A DNA stretch of 64,000 bases from Dichotomicrobium thermohalophilum (lineage in GTDB: Bacteria > Pseudomonadota > Alphaproteobacteria > Rhizobiales > Rhodomicrobiaceae): the NCBI RefSeq assembly GCF_003550175.1, contig NZ_QXDF01000001.1, forward strand, positions 520,501 through 584,500, read 5' to 3'. Positions 7,618 to 16,384 of the stretch are shown here, piece after piece. The number at the start of each line of letters is the position of its first letter. Position 1 is the first letter of the stretch. Both the position numbers and the translations under genes were made by a program. The notes beneath the pieces were generated by a model. The model was not told where the DNA came from and did not search any database. It was given only the letters and a program-made list of their open reading frames with translations.

Positions 7618-10600
7618 CCAGCTGCGCGGCCGGCGCCGGCAATTCGTGGATCCTCACGGCGCCGGCCACCGCTTCGCGCGCCAGATCGCACAGATGCGCA
7701 TGGTGGGTCAGGTAGATCACTTGGCCCATTTGCGCGACGTCAGCCAGCATCTCGAAGCTGGCGCGGGCGCGCTCGTCGTCGAAGCTCTGCATGATGTCGT
7801 CGGCGATGAAGGGCAGCGGCTCGCGGGTTGCCGCGAATTCCTGATAACCGGCCATGCGCAGGGCGAGGTAGAGCTGGTCGCGCGTGCCGTCCGACATGCC
7901 CTCCACCAGCAGCGAGCCGCCATCCGCCTTGATCGCCACGAGCGTTTCGCCGTCCTTGTCCGGGCGGGCCTGCAGATCGGTGAAGCGCCCGTCCGTGATA
8001 CGCCGGAAGCGCTGCGCGGCGTTGAGCATCATGTCGCTGCGGTGCTTGTCGCGGTAGAGCCGCAAGGCGGCCTCGGCGGCGGCGACGCCGGCCATCAGGC
8101 GCAGATAGCGCTGTGTTTCCTCTTCTATCTGAAGCAGAAGTCCCCGCCGCCGCTCGCTGAGTTCCGCCGCTTTCTCGTCCGTACCGACCGCCGCAACCTG
8201 TTCCTCAGCCTTCTTCATGGCGTGATAGAGTTCTTGCAGGCGCTCGTCCCGCGCGGTGATGTCGTCGCTCAGGGCCTGCGCCTCGGCGGCGAGTTCGTCC
8301 GTGTCGCAGCCGAGCAGTTCTTGCTCGATCTCGGCGATCGGCCGACCATCGAAGGCCGCGCGCAAGTTCTCCTCGCGCTCGGCAATGTCCCGCTTGATCG
8401 CCGCCTTTTCCTTCGCCTGCCCGATCGCGGCGCGCAGCGCCTCGGCGTCGGCCGCGCCGAAGCGCTCACACAGCGCGCCGAGCTCCGCAGCGACCGTATC
8501 AAGATCCTCTTTGGCGCGCGTGAGGTTGTCATGCTCTCGCGCGAGTTCCTGCTCGGTCTGCTCTCGTTTCGCGCGCTGGTCTCGCCCCGCCGCAAGGCGT
8601 TCGCGCAGCGCGGTCAGCGCGTTGCCGGGGTGGTCCTCGTTGAGGGGCGTTTCCGTCGCGGCGCAGACTTCGTGGCAAAGGGCCAGAAAGTCCGCTTCCG
8701 TCGCGCGCCACTGTTGAATGTTCCGCTCCAGCGCCTCTGCGCGCTCCACCGCGTCGCGTAGACTATCCAGCAGCCGCAGGATGTCGCGGACCTCACCTGG
8801 CTGACGCGCAGTCCCTTCCTGGGCGAGCCAGCACTGACCGAGCAGCTCTTGCCAGTGCGCTGTCCATTCCGCCTGAGCCTGTTCCGCTTCGGTGAGTCGG
8901 CGCTGCCGCGCTTCGCATTGGGCTTTCGCCCGTGCGTATTCCTCCTGCTTCTGCTCGCGCTTGACCTCGCGGGCATCGGCTTTCTGAGCGACCGACTCGG
9001 CAAACTCGAGCAGCGCGTCCAGCGGCATCCCGTTGCCGGGCGCGGCACCCGCGGCGGCCAGTGCCTGGCTGAGCCGCTCTTGAACCACGGCCCGGTTGTC
9101 GCGCTGGGCGTCGAGCTTGGTCTGGAGAGATGCCCACTCGTCCTGCGCCGCGAGCGCATGTGTGCGGGCTTCAAGCCACTGCTGGATGCGCCCCGGTTCC
9201 CATCCAGATGGCAAGCCAAGCGCAGCGGCGGCTTCGTCGATGCGCTCCTGTAGCGCGTCCAGTGCTTCTTCGGCGCTGTCCCGCTCCTGCGCGGCATGTT
9301 TCGCGGCTGCCTCGGCCTGGGCGACGTCAATGGTGAGCTGGCGCAGTCGGGCGGCCTCGTCACCGTGACGCTCACGCCTGGCCCGTGCCGCATCGTCGGC
9401 CATCATGACGGCTTCGAAAGCGTCGGCCGTCTTGGCGATCTGCTCCAAGTCGCCGTCGCTGATAGCCTCGCGGTGCGTGCGCCAGGCGGCGTCGCGGGCC
9501 GTCCGTTTCCGCTCAAGCTCCTCATCGCTGACCAGCCCCGTCGCCTGCTCGAGCGCGGCGATTGTCTCGCGGAACTCCGCCGCCCGCGCCGCCTGCTCCG
9601 CGCGGCGGCGCTCAGCCTGAGCGCGCTTGTCTTTCTGCGCGGCGCGTTCCTCGGCCCAGGCGGTCAACTGGTCGGTCGCCGGCGGCGTCATCGCGCGCAA
9701 CGCGTCCGCGGATCCACTCCACGGGGTCAGCGCGGCAAAAGCTTCGTCACGCTTGGCCGCGGCGCTGGCGACGGCCTCCTCCAGATCGGTGGTGTCGTGC
9801 GCGACCCGCGCATCGCGCCCTGCCACGCGGAGCTGATGCAGCAGGGCCGGGTCGACAGGATCACCCAGTGCTTTGAGGCTCTCCTCAAGCGCCGCAAGCG
9901 TGTCGCCTGCCTTCTCCGCCTCCTCCTTGGCTGTCGCCAGCGTCGTCGAGATGCTGTCATGTGCGCGGATCATCTCGTCGAGCTGGCTGGTCAGCGGCGC
10001 GGGCAGCAACAGGGCGCGCGGATCGCTCGCCGGATCGACGCCCAGCTTCTCCAGCGTCGCGCCGATGCGCCCGCGCTCGGCGGCGAGGTCGGCTTCGGCG
10101 GCTGGCAGGCTGTCGCGCGCCTCCTTGTAGCGATCCTCCATCCGGTTCAGTCGGTCGATACGCTCGGCTTCGGCGAGCACAGCCTCGTCCGGCGCCAGCG
10201 CGTCGCGCTCCTCCTTCAGCCGCTGCAGTTCCGTTTCGCCCTGTTCGATCTCGCGCCGCAGCCGCCCGGCTTGCTCGTCAAGATCATGGATGCGAGCGGC
10301 CGCCTCGTCAGGAATCTCGGGGGTATCGTAAAGCGGGGCGAGGCGTTCGCGCGCCATGCGCAGCTTGGCCCAGTCGCGCATCGCGCCCTGCCAGCGCTCG
10401 ATCTGCTTGAGCCGCTTTCGCACCAGCTCGGCATCCCTTTTCGCTTCCCCGTGCGCCGCGCGTGCCTCCTCATATGCCTCGACGAGCTTGCGGTATTGCG
10501 GCGCAGTGACGGCCACCTCCTTCAGCGCGGTATCCACCTCTTCGAGTTCGCGCTTGAGATCGTTCAGCCGCTGTTTCTTGCCGCGCGGCTTGAAGAAGTC

Positions 10601-11113
10601 TTCGGCCTCGCCGCGGACCTCCTCCAGTTTCGCGCTGATGGATGACAGGCCCGATGTCGCCGCGAACAGGGCCTCGCCCAGTCGCCCGCGGCTGCGATAA
10701 AGCTCCTCGCCGCCTTCCTTGAGCGTTTCGCTGTCGAGCGAAAACATCAGCTCGAAGGTCTCGCGGTCCATCCCGCCGAGCGCGGCGTCGAGCAGGGTGC
10801 GATTGGCTGCCCGGCCGTCGCGGGTGACCAGATCATCCTTGCGCCGCTTGAGCCGCCGCCATACCACGCTTTGCCCGCCGGTCTCCAGCGTCCCGCCCAC
10901 CTCCATCGCCTTGTAAGCGTGGAGAAAGGCGTAGTCCGACTGCGGGGGGATACCGAACAGCAGGTCGTTGATCGCGGCGCGGAGCGTTGATTTGCCGGCC
11001 TCGTTCGGCCCGTAGATGATGTGCAGATCGGGCGCGCTGTCCGCGGCGCCGAAGTCGAGCGACAGGTCAGTGAAGGCGCCAAACCGGGTGAGATCGAGCC
11101 TGCGAAAGCGCAT
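7598..11113 (-). CDS. YhaN-like AAA ATPase with long coiled coils (SbcC/Rad50-type)
   Basis: 1171-residue SMC/Rad50-like ATPase. The N-terminus has an ATPase lobe beginning MRFRRLDLTRFGAF, with Walker A GPNEAGKS at 35-42 and the FGIPPQSDYAF block typical of the YhaN family. The middle ~900 residues are Glu/Ala/Arg/Leu-rich coiled coil. The C-terminus closes the ATPase with an LVEGMSDGTRDQLYLALR signature and Walker B LPFIADDIMQSFDDERA, then an H-loop-like YLTHHAHLCDLA. It overlaps the upstream metallophosphoesterase by one base (TGATG) with a strong GGAGG, so the two are translated together, like SbcD-SbcC. Presumed role: DNA end or hairpin processing in repair. Confidence 0.88.
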   Translation of the reverse strand: MRFRRLDLTRFGAFTDLSLDFGAADSAPDLHIIYGPNEAGKSTLRAAINDLLFGIPPQSDYAFLHAYKAMEVGGTLETGGQSVVWRRLKRRKDDLVTRDGRAANRTLLDAALGGMDRETFELMFSLDSETLKEGGEELYRSRGRLGEALFAATSGLSSISAKLEEVRGEAEDFFKPRGKKQRLNDLKRELEEVDTALKEVAVTAPQYRKLVEAYEEARAAHGEAKRDAELVRKRLKQIERWQGAMRDWAKLRMARERLAPLYDTPEIPDEAAARIHDLDEQAGRLRREIEQGETELQRLKEERDALAPDEAVLAEAERIDRLNRMEDRYKEARDSLPAAEADLAAERGRIGATLEKLGVDPASDPRALLLPAPLTSQLDEMIRAHDSISTTLATAKEEAEKAGDTLAALEESLKALGDPVDPALLHQLRVAGRDARVAHDTTDLEEAVASAAAKRDEAFAALTPWSGSADALRAMTPPATDQLTAWAEERAAQKDKRAQAERRRAEQAARAAEFRETIAALEQATGLVSDEELERKRTARDAAWRTHREAISDGDLEQIAKTADAFEAVMMADDAARARRERHGDEAARLRQLTIDVAQAEAAAKHAAQERDSAEEALDALQERIDEAAAALGLPSGWEPGRIQQWLEARTHALAAQDEWASLQTKLDAQRDNRAVVQERLSQALAAAGAAPGNGMPLDALLEFAESVAQKADAREVKREQKQEEYARAKAQCEARQRRLTEAEQAQAEWTAHWQELLGQCWLAQEGTARQPGEVRDILRLLDSLRDAVERAEALERNIQQWRATEADFLALCHEVCAATETPLNEDHPGNALTALRERLAAGRDQRAKREQTEQELAREHDNLTRAKEDLDTVAAELGALCERFGAADAEALRAAIGQAKEKAAIKRDIAEREENLRAAFDGRPIAEIEQELLGCDTDELAAEAQALSDDITARDERLQELYHAMKKAEEQVAAVGTDEKAAELSERRRGLLLQIEEETQRYLRLMAGVAAAEAALRLYRDKHRSDMMLNAAQRFRRITDGRFTDLQARPDKDGETLVAIKADGGSLLVEGMSDGTRDQLYLALRMAGYQEFAATREPLPFIADDIMQSFDDERARASFEMLADVAQMGQVIYLTHHAHLCDLAREAVAGAVRIHELPAPAAQLVMSESA

Positions 11114-12354
11114 CAGGTTTCCTCCGCGCCATGCAGGCGGGCGATCACGTCGCTTCCGCCCTCCGCGATCAGCTGGTCGGCGAGCGCCCGCCGCGCATCC
11201 TCGTCATCAGGCAAGCTCTTGCGCGCCTCGGCCGGCAGGGCGCGGCGCACGGTGTCGACGGCAGCAAGCGTCTGATCGACGACCTCCGGCGGCAGGTTGT
11301 CCGGCGTCATCAGCGCCTCGAGCTCCGCCAGCGGGCCGCTCTCCGCCTGCCGCGCGCCGCCAAAGGCGAATTTCACGCGGTCGATCAGCGTATCGCCGAC
11401 GCTCTCCGCCGCCTGCCGCGCTTCGTTCAGCGTCAGGTCGTCATCGCGGCGCAACCGCGCTGCCAGCGGCGTGTCGCCGGTCAGCGTCAGCCGCGCGATG
11501 AGGCAGGGCGCGGCCAATGATTTCCGCGCCTCGGCCAGCGCGCGCTCCATCGCCCCCGCGGCGTCGGCCATTGTTTCTGCGCCGCTGAGGTCGGCTGGCA
11601 CATGCTCGAACTGAGCAACTGCCGTCGGGACGGCCTCAACCGAGATCGCGCCGTCATCGCCCACCGTGACGAGCGTCGCGGATTTCGGCCCGTCTTCGCC
11701 GATGTCGCGGCCCTGCGGAATGCCCGGCATGACGATCCAGGGCGCTTCCGCATGAACCGCGCGCTTGTGCACATGCCCGAGCGCCCAGTAGTCGAATCCG
11801 TGGCCGCGCAGATCGGCCAAAGTACAGGGTGCATAGACGTCGTGGCCCTCCGCGCCGGTAAGGCTGGTGTGCAGCAAGCCGATATTGATTAATCCCGGCA
11901 CCGGCGCGGGGTAGCGATTCAGCAGGTTCTCCGGCACGCTGGCTGAGGCGAAGCTCACGCCGTGGATTGCCACGCCCGCATCCTGCAGCCGCTCGGTCCC
12001 GCCCTCCGCGCCGAAGACGAGGACGTTCTCGGGGAGACTCAGCTCGCGTGAGAGCACCGACTCGGCATCGTGATTGCCTCGTATGATGAACACGCGTATG
12101 CCCGCCTCCGCCAGCCGGCGCATCTGCCGGCCGAAGAACAGCGCCGTGCTCATGTCGTGGATGTCGCGGTCGTAGAGATCGCCGGCGATGACCAGCGCGT
12201 CGAGTTGCTGTTCGAGACAGATGTCCACGATGCCGGCAAAAGCCCTGCGCGTCGCGCCCCTGATATGCGCGCCCAGTTCTGCATCGCGCAGTGCGAGCGT
12301 TTTGAGCGGCGAGTCCAGATGAATGTCGGCGGTGTGCAGAAAGCGGAAACCCAT
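11113..12354 (-). CDS. YhaO-like metallophosphoesterase, DNA repair exonuclease (SbcD/Mre11-type)
   Basis: 413-residue calcineurin-like phosphoesterase, the nuclease partner of the adjacent YhaN-like ATPase. Metal-binding blocks appear in family order: HTADIHLDSPL at the N-terminus, VIAGDLYDRDI, FIIRGNHDAES, then GLLHTSLTG and ALGHVHKRA. The C-terminal ~150 residues are a less conserved capping region ending in an Arg/Ala/Glu-rich tail. A GTG one codon upstream (12357) is an alternative start. The downstream ATPase start overlaps its stop. Together they look like a two-gene Mre11-Rad50-type complex of the YhaO/YhaN branch; whether this strain also has a separate sbcCD cannot be seen here. Confidence 0.88.
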   Translation of the reverse strand: MGFRFLHTADIHLDSPLKTLALRDAELGAHIRGATRRAFAGIVDICLEQQLDALVIAGDLYDRDIHDMSTALFFGRQMRRLAEAGIRVFIIRGNHDAESVLSRELSLPENVLVFGAEGGTERLQDAGVAIHGVSFASASVPENLLNRYPAPVPGLINIGLLHTSLTGAEGHDVYAPCTLADLRGHGFDYWALGHVHKRAVHAEAPWIVMPGIPQGRDIGEDGPKSATLVTVGDDGAISVEAVPTAVAQFEHVPADLSGAETMADAAGAMERALAEARKSLAAPCLIARLTLTGDTPLAARLRRDDDLTLNEARQAAESVGDTLIDRVKFAFGGARQAESGPLAELEALMTPDNLPPEVVDQTLAAVDTVRRALPAEARKSLPDDEDARRALADQLIAEGGSDVIARLHGAEET

Positions 12355-12506
12355 CACCCGATCCGTGGCAGGACTTTTGCGCTCAGTCTATAGATTTGCG
12401 CACGCGCGCCCACCCCGCACCGCGCCTGTCCCCAGCCAGCGGTACGTGCCCCAATGACACGATAGGGAGCCGGGATCGCTTTACGGCGGCGGCAACAGCG
12501 GCGATA

Positions 12507-13400
12507 ATGCGGCGCTGCAAGGGGGGTGGCGCATTGGTCGTGCTGCGTATGTGTCGGCTTTTGGCTGTCTTGATGGGGCTGGGCGGTATCCTGGCTTTGC
12601 CGGACGTCACGCCCGCGCACGCTTATGGCGCTTGCGAGCCGTACGAGTTCTGCCCGCCGTGGCGGGAATGCGTGCGCCATGACTGTTACGAGCTCGGCTG
12701 CGTCTATGGCAGGACCTGCTACTATGGCCCGGCGGACCCGCCCCCGCGGCATCCCTGGCGGGCGGAGGAGCCCTGGACGCCGGAAAAACATGCCTGGCGC
12801 GACTATCTCAAGCATGACGAGGCGAAGCCGCCGCTGCCGGCGCGACGTCCAGCGCCGCCGAATGAGCCGACGCAAACCGTTGACGCCGATAGCCTGGACC
12901 AAGATTGGCAGGACGAACCACCACGCGCGAACGGCGACACCGACCTGTCAGGCGACTCGGTCGAAATGAAGCCGCGGCGCCGGGCGGCTGTCGAAGGCGA
13001 GATCCCCGAACGCTATCAGGAGGCTGAAAACACGGTCGGCCACAGCCTGACGGCCATAGAGGCGGGTGCGTCGCTCTATCGCGAAAACTGCGCGTCGTGT
13101 CACGGGGCGGCGGGCGAGGGCGACGGCCCCCGCGCCCAGGCGCTCCGCCCGACCATGCCCTCGCTGCCCTATACGCTTGAGCAGGACTACAGCACCGATG
13201 CCTATCTGCTCTGGACGATCATGGAAGGCGGCGAGCCGTTCGGAACCGAAAAACCGGCGTTCAAGAACGAACTCACCACCGAACAAGCCTGGCAGATCAT
13301 CGCGTATATGAGGGCCGGCTTCCCCGCGCGTAGCCCGGAACAGCCTCTGCGCCAGACCATGCAGACGCAAACGAGCAACACTCCGCCATCCGCGCGCTGA
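12507..13400 (+). CDS. Exported c-type cytochrome with Cys-rich N-terminal module
   Basis: About 297 residues from the ATG at 12507; TTG 12534 and ATG 12549 are also possible, with a G-rich ribosome-site-like run at 12519-12529. A signal peptide ends near AHA|YG. Directly after it come six cysteines in about 30 residues (YGACEPYEFCPPW ... REC ... HDC ... LGC ... RTC), probably three disulfides, then a Pro-rich, charged linker. The C-terminal ~100 residues form a class I cytochrome c domain with haem motif C195-A-S-C198-H199. Where such domains usually have Met-Pro as distal ligand, this one reads EKPAFKNEL (Lys249). Probably periplasmic electron transfer; the partner is unknown. Confidence 0.75.
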   Translation: MRRCKGGGALVVLRMCRLLAVLMGLGGILALPDVTPAHAYGACEPYEFCPPWRECVRHDCYELGCVYGRTCYYGPADPPPRHPWRAEEPWTPEKHAWRDYLKHDEAKPPLPARRPAPPNEPTQTVDADSLDQDWQDEPPRANGDTDLSGDSVEMKPRRRAAVEGEIPERYQEAENTVGHSLTAIEAGASLYRENCASCHGAAGEGDGPRAQALRPTMPSLPYTLEQDYSTDAYLLWTIMEGGEPFGTEKPAFKNELTTEQAWQIIAYMRAGFPARSPEQPLRQTMQTQTSNTPPSAR

Positions 13401-13655
13401 ACCCATCCCAGATCGTGGCGAAAAAGTGGCTCGGTCAATTCTTCTTTAATTCCAGCAGGCCATCAATAGCTCGAACGGCCTCAATCGTTCCCTGCGTAGC
13501 CAAGGGGCCGGCGCGGCCGGTTTACGCCGCGTTTTCCGCTCTGCCGGCAAAGATCGGCGGCTATCCCGCGCCGCACGTAAGCCGGGTCACGCAAGCTGAA
13601 CACGCATGGGCATCCCTTGAGGTGTCCCGAAAGAAGACGATTGAGGATTGAGACG

Positions 13656-14309
13656 ATGAGCCGCTTTTCAGATCTGCCGAACCGCACCACCGATCATGCG
13701 GCCCGCGCCACGCTCCGCATTGTGGAACTTATCGAGACTTATCTTCGCCACCTGCGCAGCGCGCCATCTGAAGAAGCCGGCGACTACGTCGTCACGCTGG
13801 TCGCGCGTTCGCCGGCGAGCCCGGCCGCCGGAGCCTTGGCCGCGAAGGCGGACGAACTCGGCGCCGAGCAGGTGAGTGCAAACATTATCTTTGCCAAGCC
13901 CGCGCCGAGCGATGCACTCGAAGACGTGCTCAGCGTTATTCGGCCGTTGCTTCGCGGCGAGGCCGTGGCCGCGCGCGTGCGCTGGGCGCGCAATCCGGCG
14001 CTTTTGGATGCCCACGAGCAACTCACGCTCGGCTCTTCTATCTGCTGGTCGGGCGACGCGATGCGCCGCTCCCCGCAGCGTCCGCAGGCCCTAGAGATGG
14101 CTGAGGAATGCGCGCCGGATGCGGTGCGCCGGGCCTCGCTTGCATTCTCGGCGCTCTGGGCGGCGTCGAAGCCGCTCAGCACCAGCCAGATGCGCGGGGA
14201 AAAGCGCCGAGTGTACGACTCTCTGTCGGACATGGCGATGGCCGTGCATCAGCGCGAAAGCGGCGAAGTGGCCATCCCGAGTATCAGTGACAACACCACA
14301 CGCCATTGA
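13656..14309 (+). CDS. Conserved-looking protein of unknown function
   Basis: 217 residues if translation begins at the ATG at 13656 (MSRFSDLPNRTTDHAARATLR); the frame stays open back to a TTG at 13617, but the ATG after GAGGATTGAGACG is the more natural start. I do not recognise the family. It looks soluble: no signal peptide or membrane segment, an Ala/Arg-rich helical start, a central region (DYVVTLVARSPASPAAGALAAKADELGAE as described by composition) alternating beta and alpha character, and a single Trp-rich LGSSICWSGDAMRR segment. It stands alone, with 255 bases upstream in which I see no convincing gene, and converges on the siroheme synthase gene. Confidence 0.65.
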   Translation: MSRFSDLPNRTTDHAARATLRIVELIETYLRHLRSAPSEEAGDYVVTLVARSPASPAAGALAAKADELGAEQVSANIIFAKPAPSDALEDVLSVIRPLLRGEAVAARVRWARNPALLDAHEQLTLGSSICWSGDAMRRSPQRPQALEMAEECAPDAVRRASLAFSALWAASKPLSTSQMRGEKRRVYDSLSDMAMAVHQRESGEVAIPSISDNTTRH

Positions 14310-14360
14310 GATCACGTTTCAGCAGCCGCGCCATGGGTCGCCGATCCGCGGCGCGGCGTG

Positions 14361-15761
14361 CTAGACGGCTTGACGGCGGGGTTCCGTCTCAAGCGTTTGT
14401 GCGCGCCGCGCCGGCAGACCAATGAAGATGATCGCCGGCCCCACGATGCCCGCCTCGCTGATACGTTCGCACATGTTGGCCAGCGTTGCGCTCACACGCT
14501 TTTCCTCGGGCCGGGACGTGTTTTCCACGATGGTCACCGGCGTCTCCGGGGCTGCGCCGTGCAGCATCAGCCGCCCCTGCACGAAGCGCGCTGCGCGCAA
14601 GCCCATGTAGATGGCCAACGCGTTGCCCGGCTGGGCCAGCGCACGCCAGTCATGCTCGGCATAGCCCTGCGCATCATGCGCGGTCAGGAAGGTGATGGCC
14701 TGGTTGCGCCCGCGGCGCGTTAACGATCGCCCGGACGAGGCGGCGGCGGCCGACCCGGACGTGATGCCGGGGACGACGTCCCACTCCACGCCGGCCGCAT
14801 CCAGCCCGTCCAGTTCTTCATCGGCGCGGCCGAATACCATGGGATCGCCGGACTTCAGCCGCACCACGAGTGCGCCAGCCCGTGCGTGTTCGATCATTGC
14901 GGCGTTGATGTCGTGCTGCTTCCAGGCCGGGCCGCCCGGCGTCTTGCCAACCTCGATCAGTTCCGCCTCGCGCCGCGCCAGTTCCAGAACGCGCGGGTCG
15001 ACCAGCCGGTCGTAGAGCACGACGTCGGCTTCATGCAGGACGCGCCGGGCCTTGAGCGTGAGCAATTCCGGGTCGCCGGGCCCCGCGCCGACGAGGATCA
15101 CGCGGCCTGGGTCGCACGCGGGGGCATCCTCGGCGTAACTCGCGATCAGCCGCTCCAGCGCGGCCCGCGCGGCCTCTTCGCCGCCTTCGGCTAGTGCAGC
15201 CGGCCCGTCCGTATCGAAGAAGTGGGACCAGAACGCGCGGCGCACACGCCCGCCGGGCAGCTTTCCGGCCGCCTCTCGGTAGTGGCGCGCGATCGCCGCC
15301 AACTGTCCCAGTTCCGTGGGCAAGCGCTCTTCGACGTCGGCCTTGATCCGACGCGCGAGCACAGGTGCCGCGCCCTCCGTGCCGATAGCCACCGTAACCG
15401 GATCGCGGTCCACGATCGCGGGCGTGATGAACTGCGACAGCCCAAGATTGTCCACGACGTTGACGAGCACGCCCATCCGCTCGCCCATCGCCCGGACCTG
15501 CGCATCCGCCTCAGCGTTGTCATGAGCCGAATAGACAAGGCGCGCGCCGAACAGCGCCGCGGCCGGGAGGGGCTTCGGAAACCAGCGCAAGCGGCCCTCG
15601 TCATGCCACTTGCGCACGTCGTCGCACGCGTCTTCCCCGTAGACCTCGATCAGTGCCTCGGTCTTGAGCAGCAGGCGCAGCTTGGCGGCCGCTGTCTCGC
15701 TCGCGCCTGACACGAGGACTCGCTGGCATTTCAGATCGACGAAAACGGGGAAGTGACGCAT
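14361..15761 (-). CDS. cysG: Siroheme synthase CysG (precorrin-2 dehydrogenase/ferrochelatase plus uroporphyrinogen-III methyltransferase)
   Basis: 466-residue trifunctional enzyme converting uroporphyrinogen III to siroheme, the cofactor of sulfite and nitrite reductases. The N-terminal half (1-~215) is the CysG-B module: MRHFPVFVDLKCQRVLVSGA with a Rossmann NAD-binding site and the GTEGAAPVLARRIK block. The C-terminal half is the SUMT methyltransferase: VILVGAGPGDPELLTLKARR, YDRLVDP, RLKSGDPMVFGRADEE, VVPGITSGSAAAA and MGLRAARFVQ. Length matches E. coli CysG (457). The ferredoxin gene lies just upstream on the same strand (8-base gap). No sulfite or nitrite reductase gene is in the window. 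Confidence 0.95.
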   Translation of the reverse strand: MRHFPVFVDLKCQRVLVSGASETAAAKLRLLLKTEALIEVYGEDACDDVRKWHDEGRLRWFPKPLPAAALFGARLVYSAHDNAEADAQVRAMGERMGVLVNVVDNLGLSQFITPAIVDRDPVTVAIGTEGAAPVLARRIKADVEERLPTELGQLAAIARHYREAAGKLPGGRVRRAFWSHFFDTDGPAALAEGGEEAARAALERLIASYAEDAPACDPGRVILVGAGPGDPELLTLKARRVLHEADVVLYDRLVDPRVLELARREAELIEVGKTPGGPAWKQHDINAAMIEHARAGALVVRLKSGDPMVFGRADEELDGLDAAGVEWDVVPGITSGSAAAASSGRSLTRRGRNQAITFLTAHDAQGYAEHDWRALAQPGNALAIYMGLRAARFVQGRLMLHGAAPETPVTIVENTSRPEEKRVSATLANMCERISEAGIVGPAIIFIGLPARRAQTLETEPRRQAV

Positions 15762-15769
15762 TTCAAATC

Positions 15770-16081
15770 CTAATAGTCGGCCAGGGTCAGCTTCAGCCCA
15801 TCGAGCGAATCATCCCAGATGATCTGGCAAGACAGGCGCGAATTCGGCTGCACCATCGGCAGTTCATCCAGCTTGAATTCTTCCTCTTCACGCGGCGGAT
15901 AGAGCCTGTCCATCCAGTCCTCATCCACCAGCACATGGCAGGAGGCGCAGTCGCACCCACCGCCGCAAGTTCCTGCCACACCGACACCGTAGTCCCGCAG
16001 GATTTCCATCACGCGCCAGCCTTCGACGGCCTCCAGCGCATGGGTTTCGCCTTTGCGGTCGGTAACGATGATTTGCGCCAT
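15770..16081 (-). CDS. Adrenodoxin-type [2Fe-2S] ferredoxin
   Basis: 103 residues from the ATG at 16079-16081, chosen because AAAGGAGG lies 6-8 bases upstream and the product then starts MAQIIVTDRKGE as expected; the longer open frame to 16171 adds an implausible N-terminus. Cluster ligands follow the C-x5-C-x2-C pattern (Cys39, Cys45, Cys48 in GTCGGGCDCASCHVLV) plus the Cys in NSRLSCQIIW near residue 86. An extra Cys43 sits inside the loop. It probably shuttles electrons to an oxygenase, Fe-S assembly or haem-related enzyme. Being 8 bases from cysG suggests co-transcription, and a link to siroheme or assimilation chemistry is possible but unproven. Confidence 0.9.
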   Translation of the reverse strand: MAQIIVTDRKGETHALEAVEGWRVMEILRDYGVGVAGTCGGGCDCASCHVLVDEDWMDRLYPPREEEEFKLDELPMVQPNSRLSCQIIWDDSLDGLKLTLADY

Positions 16082-16384
16082 CCGTGCCTCCTTTCGCCTT
16101 GCCGAGCACTCGTGGCATGTTGCCGTGCTCATGGCCAGCTTAACCGAAATTAACGGCACCATGGATAGCACATGACGACTCGAGTGTCAGGTTTATTTGA
16201 CACTTGATTGCCCTGCCACGATGGCGAGCATGAGCGGCGGTTCAGCCCCGCGCAACGGCTTGCAGCCGTATCAGGAATTTGTTTCACCGATGGTCGCGCG
16301 CATAGACTGTTGGGCCGCCGGCGCGGGCCTTATATGTCTGGGAGTCGGCCCGGTCACACGCGTTTCAACAATCCCGGAGCAAGA
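16082..16384. other. Divergent intergenic region between ferredoxin-cysG and prfC
   Basis: 303 bases with no convincing gene. An open frame in phase with prfC extends back to 16208, but its product has no family resemblance before MSITYDQRRTF. The region holds the ferredoxin ribosome site at the left edge and a perfect 7-base inverted repeat near 16183-16204 (separate entry). It must contain promoters for both directions, but no clear -35/-10 pair could be picked. Confidence 0.6.
16183..16204. promoter_or_regulatory. Perfect inverted repeat, possible operator
   Basis: AGTGTCA-N8-TGACACT is a perfect 7-base dyad with an AT-rich 8-base centre, lying about 100 bases upstream of the ferredoxin start and 180 bases upstream of prfC. 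Half-site spacing of about 15 bases fits a dimeric repressor. No T-run follows, so a terminator is less likely. The regulator is unknown. Confidence 0.4.

Noticed and set aside
9296-10645. 449-codon open frame on the plus strand
   Set aside because: Antisense to the coiled-coil part of the YhaN-like ATPase; composition mirrors the reversed coiled coil and no motifs are seen.
13415-13651. 78-codon frame starting MAKKWLGQFFFNSS in the gap before the unknown protein at 13656
   Set aside because: Begins with GTG, has no ribosome site, and the sequence loses protein-like character after 15 residues; not enough to call a gene.
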